Shown here: in pieces, positions 1 through 4,288 of the stretch
Layout: each line of letters begins with the position of its first letter
Position numbering within the stretch: the stretch's first letter is position 1
Assembly: GCA_963632245.1 (NCBI GenBank)
Contig: CAVGTF010000134.1
Coordinates: 1 to 5,470, forward strand
Length of the DNA: 5,470 nt
Source: UBA1724 sp963632245
Lineage (GTDB): Bacteria; Verrucomicrobiota; Lentisphaeria; Oligosphaerales; Oligosphaeraceae
Direction: 5' to 3'
The notes under the pieces: model-generated
The model's input: only the letters and a program-made list of their open reading frames with translations
Told to the model about the DNA's origin: nothing
Database searches by the model: none
Made by a program: the position numbers and the translations under genes

Positions 1-1
1 C

Positions 2-118
2 AATTTTAGTGGGCATTACAAACCCAACATACGGTCAATGAAGGAGGCCGATAAAGCCTTTAAGAAACTACCATTGTCCGTGTTTTCACAAAAAGCAAGG
101 AGGAATCCTAATAAATGA
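2..118 (+). CDS. C-terminal end of an unknown protein, possibly a polymorphic toxin tip (partial)
   Basis: An open frame enters from the left edge (first whole codon at base 2) and runs 38 codons to a TGA at 116-118. The visible part is basic and lysine-rich, starts N-F-S-G-H-Y-K-P and ends in R-R-N-P-N-K. An S-G-H-[YF]-x-P motif near the end is, from memory, common in C-terminal toxin domains of secreted polymorphic toxins; I cannot assign a family or activity from so little. The stop overlaps the next start as ATGA, so the two are probably translationally coupled, as toxin-immunity pairs often are. The reading as a gene rests on the open frame, AT-rich codon use like the next gene, and the overlap. 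It could instead be any small basic protein end. Confidence 0.6.
   Translation, partial: NFSGHYKPNIRSMKEADKAFKKLPLSVFSQKARRNPNK
97..103 (+). promoter_or_regulatory. Ribosome binding site of the candidate immunity gene
   Basis: A near-perfect Shine-Dalgarno AAGGAGG lies 11 bases before the ATG at 115, inside the end of the preceding frame. A second in-frame ATG at 124 would be 20 bases away, so the site supports the ATG at 115. Confidence 0.75.
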
Positions 119-567
119 CTAAAATGACTGAATTAAAGAATAAAGTTGAGAAAATTTTTAATTCCAACTTTTATGCGGACGATTACGATCCGGAAGGCGA
201 ACCGTACGAATACGCCCAGAAGGTCCTGAGTGAGTATTCTTGGGATGACGTATTTCTATGCTCAGTTGACTACTTCAAGAAACATAGTTCTAGTTTAAAG
301 CAAGTTTTGAATTTCATAGAGTTGTATACTTGCAATGGCTTCATTGACCGTCCGATTGCAAAGCCCTATGAGTTTGCTGCACTAGTAGCAAGCAAGGTGG
401 ATTTTGCAGCGGACTGGGATAAGGGTGCAGATAGGGTTGATGATTTTCTTGTCTTCATGCTGGATAGTATGGGCGTAATAAGCCTTTATATGGATCCATA
501 CTACCAGCTAAAGAATGACCAGAAATTCTTGACGGCGTTGACGGCTATAAAGAAACAGTCAAGTTAG
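115..567 (+). CDS. Small acidic hypothetical protein, candidate immunity protein
   Basis: This is a 150-residue soluble protein with no signal peptide or membrane segment. I do not recognise a named family. It is acidic and rich in aromatic residues: a D-D-Y-D-P-E-G-E-P-Y-E-Y patch at about 22-33, W-D-D-V-F at 43-47, and alternating hydrophobic stretches (47-71, 110-125) that suggest a compact mainly helical fold. It has the small, acidic, cytosolic look typical of immunity proteins. Its start overlaps the stop of the upstream basic, toxin-like C-terminus by 4 bases, and it has a strong Shine-Dalgarno. From these I infer that it neutralises the upstream product, but this is context-based only. 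It could be an unrelated accessory protein. Codon use is AT-rich, unlike the GC-rich genes to the right, consistent with horizontal acquisition. Confidence 0.8.
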   Translation: MTKMTELKNKVEKIFNSNFYADDYDPEGEPYEYAQKVLSEYSWDDVFLCSVDYFKKHSSSLKQVLNFIELYTCNGFIDRPIAKPYEFAALVASKVDFAADWDKGADRVDDFLVFMLDSMGVISLYMDPYYQLKNDQKFLTALTAIKKQSS

Positions 568-588
568 ATAAACCGAATAGAGAGGCAT

Positions 589-610
589 GGCTGGTCTCTG
601 TGGGACAGCC
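589..610 (+). other. Weak hairpin between the candidate immunity gene and kptA
   Basis: GGCT-(G)-GTC pairs with GAC-AGCC around a 7-base loop, a 7-bp stem with one bulged G at 593. It lies 22 bases after the upstream stop. No T-run follows directly (the nearest is ATTTT at 621-625), so it is at best a weak terminator or an attenuating structure before kptA. The 79-base gap holds no gene beyond a 17-codon frame that I do not credit. Confidence 0.25.
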
Positions 611-646
611 TGCTTCAGAAATTTTCAAGACTTGTTGTGACGAAAA

Positions 647-1189
647 ATGGATTATTTAAAGCTTTCCCGTACAATTTCTCAAGCATTGCGGCATGCGCCG
701 CAAGAGTATGGATTAAAATTAGATTCTCTAGGTTTTGTTCCGTGTGTGGATTTATTCGCCGCATTGGAGAAGAGGTCTAGTGAGTGGAACAATCTTTCAT
801 GTGACGATGTGGAAGCTGCCATGGATAGATCGTCGAAACGTAGATTTGAGATTGTTGGTGGAAAAATTCGTGCCACCTACGGTCATTCCGTGCCGGGAAT
901 TTGCGCTGGTGAATTACGGGAGCCTCCGGCGTTTTTGTATCATGGAACATCTAAGGAGGTGGCAGATATTATTTTGCAGGAGGGGATAAAGCCCATGGGT
1001 AGGAATTATGTGCACTTATCTGTGGATCCTTTCGTGGCGCAGGTAGTGGCTAGACGTCATGGATCGGAGATTGCCGTCTTAAAGGTTCTAGCGAGGGAGG
1101 CTTACTCGCACGGCGTGCATTTTTGGTATTGTAATGATACCACTTGGAACGCAGAATTCATATCTCCTGAATTCCTTGCACGAGAATAG
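647..1189 (+). CDS. kptA: RNA 2'-phosphotransferase, KptA/Tpt1 family
   Basis: This enzyme family transfers an internal RNA 2'-phosphate to NAD+, giving ADP-ribose 1'',2''-cyclic phosphate and nicotinamide; some bacterial members also ADP-ribosylate 5'-phosphate ends. The 180 residues match the usual bacterial length. The N-terminal RNA-binding lobe has L-S-x-x-I-S-x-A-L-R-H (R15, H16). The linker has K-R-R-F (R66) and G-H-S (79-81). The C-terminal ADP-ribosyltransferase lobe has the NAD-binding Y-H-G-T-S (98-102), H-L-S (123-125), A-R-R-H-G (R137) and the terminal F-W-Y-x-N-x-T-x-W block (159-167). The four expected catalytic residues (R, H, R, R) are present, so the enzyme is probably active. 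The ATG follows an in-frame stop at 638-640; no clear Shine-Dalgarno precedes it, so translation may be weak or coupled. It is AT-rich like the preceding gene and converges on the leftward operon after 54 bases, with no clear terminator between. The bacterial role of KptA is unknown. Confidence 0.95.
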   Translation: MDYLKLSRTISQALRHAPQEYGLKLDSLGFVPCVDLFAALEKRSSEWNNLSCDDVEAAMDRSSKRRFEIVGGKIRATYGHSVPGICAGELREPPAFLYHGTSKEVADIILQEGIKPMGRNYVHLSVDPFVAQVVARRHGSEIAVLKVLAREAYSHGVHFWYCNDTTWNAEFISPEFLARE

Positions 1190-1243
1190 CGGACGGAATC
1201 CCGTTACCCGCGTTTTGCGCCAATATAGGTATCTGCCTGAGGG

Positions 1244-3064
1244 TTATTTCTTGGGCAGATCCCAGGCGAAGATAGAGCGTCGGAAGGCGGCGGTGGCGCG
1301 TGTGAGGCCGCACTGTTCGAGGAAGTCGTCGAGGTTCGTGCGTTGGGATCCCTGGAGGGGCTGTACGTCGTTGTTTGGCTCCTGGGGGATTTGTTCCCGG
1401 ATGGAGAAGGAGGTAGTTCTTTCCACGGGGAGGTATTCGATCCAGGGGACGGCGATGTCGTGGAGTTTTCCGTCGCCGCCGTAGCGTGTGACATGTTCCA
1501 CGCGTTCGACGCCCTGGAAGCCGTGTGCATCCACCTGGATTTTGCTGGCGGCGCCCTGTTTGCGGACGCGGCGTGCCTTTAGGATATCGTGTGTGATGGA
1601 TTGCGGGTGTGCGAAGCGTTCGGCGCCGGCGTAGTTCGCGAGGCTTTCGTGTTCCCAGGCGCAGGAGTCCTCGCCGGGATAGAAGCCGTAGATGGTCTTT
1701 GCGGAGCGGGTCTGCTGATAGAGTGGGATGCAGAGGAGGGGCGCCAGGGCGAAGTAGACGTGCCGGAAGAAGTCCTGGGTGCGCGACAGGAATTTCGCTT
1801 CGGCCTCCGCCATGTCATTGGAGGCGAAGTATGCGGGGTTGGTATCCAGCTCGGCCTCGACCAGGTGCCGTGGCGCCACCAGATTGCAGCGGCCGCATTT
1901 GTGGAATGAGAAGTCGTCTCCGAAGCCCACTTTCTTGTCCTTGAGGAGCGAGACCGTCTGGGACATTGCGAGGGGGGTATAGAGGAGTCGGAATTGGATT
2001 TCGTCGGAGCGGTCGGTGGCGTGGAAGAGGAGTTCGAACTCCTCGTTGCTCATCATGGTGTATTGAGATTCGTCATCCAGATTTTCGGCGAAGGCCTTCA
2101 GCTTTTTGAGCTCGCGCTTTTTGCGGAGATTGGCGAAGAAGCCGTCTTCTTCCTGGGAGAGCTCGTTTGGCTTTCGCGAGAAGGAGAGCGTTGGGGCGGC
2201 GTCGTTTCCGTAGATCAGGAGCGTCCGATAGTTATAGACGGGGAGGGGCGCGGTGTAGGAGGCGGTAAGGACCTCGGTGCGGGTCTCCCAGTGGGAGCCC
2301 TTCCCGTCGGCATTTGGGACGCGCACCCGCCAGGAGATGGTCTTGTGACCGTAGTAGGTTTTGGTGCCCCACTCCTGTTCCAGGAAGCGTGCAAAGACGA
2401 AGGGGTTTCCCTGGATATCGCCGCTCTGTGCGACGAGGACTGAGCGGGTGGGTTCTTCGGCGAAGGAGTTGTCCCACTCGAAGTGGTTTTCGAGCTCCTC
2501 GAGTCGCCCGCTGGTGAAATAGGGATCGAAATTGAGCATTGGGCACACCTTCCGGATCAGTCGGGCGAAGATGTCCCAGTCATAGCGTTGATTGAGGGGT
2601 GCCATTTGCGCCCAGGTGATCTCCTTGAGCTCCTGGACCTTCTGCTGGAGCTGTTCAATCAGGGCTTTCGCCTGGGAGAGTGCGGGGAGGATCCAGAAGA
2701 TCTCTAGGAGCAGCAGGAGTGCCGCGCCGCCGAAGCCGATGCCCATCATGGAGTTCCGAACATCGAGCTCCAGGGGATTGCCATCCAAGTCATTGCCGTT
2801 GCATCCCAGGATTCCCGCGCTGATGCCGGCGATGATGAGGATAATGAAGAGTGTGCTGACGAGAAGGAGGGTGCTGCGGTGGGAGCTGGCGGAATTCAGC
2901 TTCGACTGCTCTTTGCGCAGTTGTGCCATGGAGGCACGGTTCGCCTCCTCATCGACTTGTGCGGCTTCCCGGAGCCGCTGGAATTCCTCCCGCGCCGCCT
3001 CATGGAATTCGGCCTTGTAGCGGTCGCGGTAGGATTCCAGTGGATTGAAGATCTCTTCTGGCAT
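1244..3064 (-). CDS. Two-helix membrane protein, LemA-operon partner, DUF3137-like (tentative)
   Basis: This is a 606-residue protein of unknown function. The order is: a charged, coiled-coil-prone N-terminus (about 15-60); membrane helix 1 (64-87); a short acidic loop with C89; membrane helix 2 (106-129); a second coiled-coil-like stretch (130-150); then about 450 mainly soluble residues. The S-G-D-I-Q-G-N-P-F-V-F region (214-224), followed by a basic linker and V-Y-N-Y-R-T-L-L (277-284), and later M-M-S-N-E-E-F-E-L-L-F with R-L-L-Y-T-P-L-A-M (337-367), recall the layout of DUF3137 proteins, which often sit beside LemA. This is a remembered resemblance, not a search. A K-C-G-R-C pair (C390, C393) could bind metal but has no visible partner pair. 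Residues 437-448 are hydrophobic and could contact the membrane. The ATG lies 24 bases after the lemA stop, with a weak AGGG 6 bases upstream, so it is cotranscribed and perhaps coupled. Confidence 0.9.
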   Translation of the reverse strand: MPEEIFNPLESYRDRYKAEFHEAAREEFQRLREAAQVDEEANRASMAQLRKEQSKLNSASSHRSTLLLVSTLFIILIIAGISAGILGCNGNDLDGNPLELDVRNSMMGIGFGGAALLLLLEIFWILPALSQAKALIEQLQQKVQELKEITWAQMAPLNQRYDWDIFARLIRKVCPMLNFDPYFTSGRLEELENHFEWDNSFAEEPTRSVLVAQSGDIQGNPFVFARFLEQEWGTKTYYGHKTISWRVRVPNADGKGSHWETRTEVLTASYTAPLPVYNYRTLLIYGNDAAPTLSFSRKPNELSQEEDGFFANLRKKRELKKLKAFAENLDDESQYTMMSNEEFELLFHATDRSDEIQFRLLYTPLAMSQTVSLLKDKKVGFGDDFSFHKCGRCNLVAPRHLVEAELDTNPAYFASNDMAEAEAKFLSRTQDFFRHVYFALAPLLCIPLYQQTRSAKTIYGFYPGEDSCAWEHESLANYAGAERFAHPQSITHDILKARRVRKQGAASKIQVDAHGFQGVERVEHVTRYGGDGKLHDIAVPWIEYLPVERTTSFSIREQIPQEPNNDVQPLQGSQRTNLDDFLEQCGLTRATAAFRRSIFAWDLPKK

Positions 3065-3088
3065 TGTGTGCCCTGGGGCGCGAGTGCG

Positions 3089-3754
3089 TTAGAAGAAGGT
3101 CTGACGGGCCTGGTTGCGGATTTCCGCGGTAGTCGTGAAGGGGATGCGGGTGGTGTAGCCGGCGCGGGCGGCGACGATCTGTTTGGTGGGCCACTCGAAG
3201 AGTGAGGTATTCCACTGGGTGACAGTGTCGTTGTAGAGGCTGCGTGCGGCGGTGATCTCCTTCTGGAGGTAGCTGTTCTGCTGGATGGCGTCGGCGATGG
3301 CCTTGTGCGCCTTGAGTTCTGGGTATGCCTCCACCTGGGGGAAGAGGCGCCCGAAGGAGCGGTCGATGCCCTGCGCCAGCTCGTTGCGCTGGGTGTCGCT
3401 CATATTGGCGCCGCCACGGAGGGCCGCCACCTCGGTCATGACCTCCTTGTCCAAAGAGATTGCCTTGCTCACCAGGCCCACCAGGTTCTGCAGGATGATC
3501 ACACGCTGCTCCAGGTAGTTGTCAATCTGGGAGGCGTCCGCCTGCAGCTTCTGCTGGAGCTTCTGGAAGTAGTTCCGCGCGCCGATCTTCATGAAGAGGA
3601 AGATCAGTCCGGGAAGAATGAAGCAGAGCCACAGGCAGATCTCGAAGATGGTGGAGCCCACGCCCACCTTTACCGGGAGCTGCTTGTCAATGACGCGGAT
3701 GTCGCGGCCCTGATCGTTCACGGGACCAGTGAGTTCGTCTAGTTCGTTCGCCAT
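3089..3754 (-). CDS. lemA: LemA family membrane protein
   Basis: This 221-residue LemA-family protein has one membrane helix (about 34-56) after a 33-residue polar N-terminus, then a long helical domain. Diagnostic blocks are visible: L-Q-Q-K-L-Q-A-D-A-S-Q-I-D-N-Y-L-E-Q-R (66-84), I-L-Q-N-L-V-G-L-V (87-95), V-E-A-Y-P-E-L-K-A (141-149) and A-R-x-L-Y-N-D-T-V-T-Q-W-N (170-182), close to the family's A-R-x-x-Y-N-x-x-V-x-x-Y-N. LemA proteins are widespread with no settled biochemical role. The N-terminal tail is longer than the usual LemA, where the helix starts near residue 5; I cannot tell whether it has a function. The start at 3754 is chosen because AGGAGAA lies 6 bases upstream; the frame stays open to 3826, but no ribosome site supports that start. 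It leads the operon with the 606-residue gene. The stop is TAA. Confidence 0.93.
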   Translation of the reverse strand: MANELDELTGPVNDQGRDIRVIDKQLPVKVGVGSTIFEICLWLCFILPGLIFLFMKIGARNYFQKLQQKLQADASQIDNYLEQRVIILQNLVGLVSKAISLDKEVMTEVAALRGGANMSDTQRNELAQGIDRSFGRLFPQVEAYPELKAHKAIADAIQQNSYLQKEITAARSLYNDTVTQWNTSLFEWPTKQIVAARAGYTTRIPFTTTAEIRNQARQTFF

Positions 3755-3760
3755 GGTCTT

Positions 3761-3767
3761 TTCTCCT
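3761..3767 (-). promoter_or_regulatory. Ribosome binding site of lemA
   Basis: On the minus strand AGGAGAA lies 6 bases before the ATG at 3754. It fixes the lemA start there and argues against the extended frame that begins at 3826. Confidence 0.8.
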
Positions 3768-3798
3768 AGAATGAGGGGTTGACACAATACAAAGGAAA

Positions 3799-3826
3799 TT
3801 GCGTTTGACGCATAAGATAAACGCAA
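3799..3826. promoter_or_regulatory. Inverted repeat upstream of lemA, candidate operator or leader hairpin
   Basis: TTGCGTTT (3799-3806) and AAACGCAA (3819-3826) form a perfect 8-bp inverted repeat with a 12-base spacer. A third half-site, ACGCA at 3808-3812, makes a tighter inverted pair TGCGT-TTG-ACGCA (3800-3812) and repeats the ACGCA at 3821-3825 with a 13-base period. Three ACGCA-type half-sites about 45-70 bases before the lemA start would suit a dimeric regulator, or an RNA hairpin in the lemA leader. No regulator is identifiable from this window. Confidence 0.45.
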
Positions 3827-3973
3827 AAAGACCCCCAGAATGCCTTTCTCGCAAAAAATCCGTGGTAATGACTTTCTTTTTTCGGAAACCGCGGCGTAAA
3901 AGGCAATGCCATTCGCCGGGAATAAAGCGTTAATTTCTGATGGTCATTGCGCAGAAATTGAATGGCGTGTGCG

Positions 3974-4001
3974 TTGTGGCGCGTGCGCCGACGCGCCACA
4001 A
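3974..4001. repeat. Perfect 11-bp inverted repeat (strong hairpin)
   Basis: TTGTGGCGCGT (3974-3984) and ACGCGCCACAA (3991-4001) are exact reverse complements around GCGCCG (3985-3990). The resulting stem is mostly GC. No T-run follows on either strand, so it is not a classical intrinsic terminator, although it could end or stabilise the upstream rarA transcript. It may also be a dispersed palindromic element. Confidence 0.8.
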
Positions 4002-4047
4002 GTACTTAGCCATGAGTGACTAGCGGCTAGCTATAAGGTGCCTGCGG

Positions 4048-4093
4048 CGCTATTCCGCCTTTCGGCGGTACAGTAGCGGCCTTTAGGGGCCGC
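4048..4093. repeat. Nested GC-rich hairpin cluster
   Basis: CCGCC (4055-4059) and GGCGG (4064-4068) pair around TTTC. CGCTA (4048-4052) and TAGCG (4074-4078) can close an outer stem around them. Overlapping its right arm, GCGGCC (4076-4081) pairs perfectly with GGCCGC (4088-4093) around TTTAGG. The outer stem of the first and the second hairpin are mutually exclusive. No gene is attached, so the role is unknown: a REP-like element or RNA 3' end structure is possible. Confidence 0.6.
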
Positions 4094-4124
4094 AATGCAG
4101 CATTCGCCGCCTGTGTATGGATAA

Positions 4125-4173
4125 GGGGGGGTGCGGGGGGCTTGCCCCCAGTCCTTTGGATAGTTTTTCCCCC
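4125..4173. repeat. G-run / C-run hairpin
   Basis: A run of 7 G (4125-4131), TGC, then 6 G (4135-4140) precede CTTG and 5 C (4145-4149), giving a stem of at least 5 G-C pairs with a 4-base loop. TTTTTCCCCC at 4164-4173 could pair with the first G run to form an outer arm. As a terminator it would best suit rightward transcripts, where five T follow 14 bases after the stem, yet no gene precedes it on that strand. For leftward rarA transcripts no U-run follows. Confidence 0.5.
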
Positions 4174-4217
4174 GCCTAATCTCTTCCGCCTACCGGGTAC
4201 TTGTACTGCGGGCTAGA

Positions 4218-4235
4218 CCGCGAAATTTCCCGCGG
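4218..4235 (-). terminator. Possible weak 3' hairpin of the rarA fusion gene
   Basis: CCGCG (4218-4222) and CGCGG (4231-4235) form a 5-bp stem with an 8-base loop, 53 bases past the rarA stop. No U-run follows on the minus strand, so termination here is only a possibility. Confidence 0.25.
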
Positions 4236-4249
4236 AGGGTCCTAACAAA

Positions 4250-4288
4250 CCTCCTCCCTCCTCCTCCCTCCTCTCTCCTCTCTTCTAC
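4250..4288. repeat. Polypyrimidine/polypurine tract with mirror symmetry
   Basis: The plus strand is almost pure C/T from 4250 up to the rarA stop (one A at 4287). CTCCTCCCTC occurs twice in tandem (4251-4260, 4261-4270), and 4251-4273 is an exact mirror repeat centred on 4262. On the minus strand it reads as repeated GGAGG/GGGAGG directly after the stop codon. Such tracts can form triplex DNA or two-layer G-quadruplexes and resemble stacked Shine-Dalgarno sites, but no start codon uses them. Confidence 0.75.

Larger units (their letters stand above)
3903..4109. repeat. Imperfect direct repeat GCAATGC / CATTCGCCG
   Basis: GCAATGC followed directly by CATTCGCCG occupies 3903-3918. The same 7 and 9 bases, separated by AG, recur at 4092-4109. 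Sixteen bases match with a 2-base insertion, 189 bases apart, in the same intergenic region. This may be a local duplication or two copies of a dispersed element; copy number elsewhere cannot be judged here. Confidence 0.5.
3755..4288. other. Long structured intergenic region without a credible gene
   Basis: This gap lies between the end of the rarA fusion gene and the start of lemA, both on the minus strand. Short frames exist, but none has a ribosome site and coherent composition. The lemA-proximal part (to about 3960) is AT-rich and probably holds the lemA promoter and leader, though I found no convincing -35/-10 pair. The rest is GC-rich and dominated by hairpins, G- and C-runs and a polypurine tract, listed separately. 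No tRNA, rRNA or CRISPR pattern was seen. Confidence 0.7.

Noticed and set aside
1193..1204. ACGG-AATC-CCGT hairpin as terminator of kptA
   Set aside because: The stem is only 4 bp and no T-run follows.
1994..2443. Plus-strand frame opposite the 606-residue gene
   Set aside because: It is a valine/glycine-rich antisense shadow with no ribosome site and is fully covered by the minus-strand gene.
3779..3784. TTGACA resembling a rightward -35 box
   Set aside because: No -10-like hexamer lies at 16-18 bases (3801-3808 is GC-rich), and no rightward gene follows.
3755..3826. Extension of lemA by 24 codons to a start at 3826
   Set aside because: AGGAGAA at 3761-3767 is ideally placed for the ATG at 3754; the extension has no ribosome site, overlaps the inverted repeat and is not LemA-like.
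3766..3999. 77-codon minus-strand frame in the intergenic region
   Set aside because: It has no ribosome site or recognisable protein character and runs through an inverted repeat and a perfect hairpin.
3998..4204. ACAAGTAC (3998-4005) and GTACTTGT (4197-4204) as distant inverted repeat
   Set aside because: It is only 8 bp, stops abruptly on both sides and is within chance for a 500-base region; it does not look like mobile element ends.
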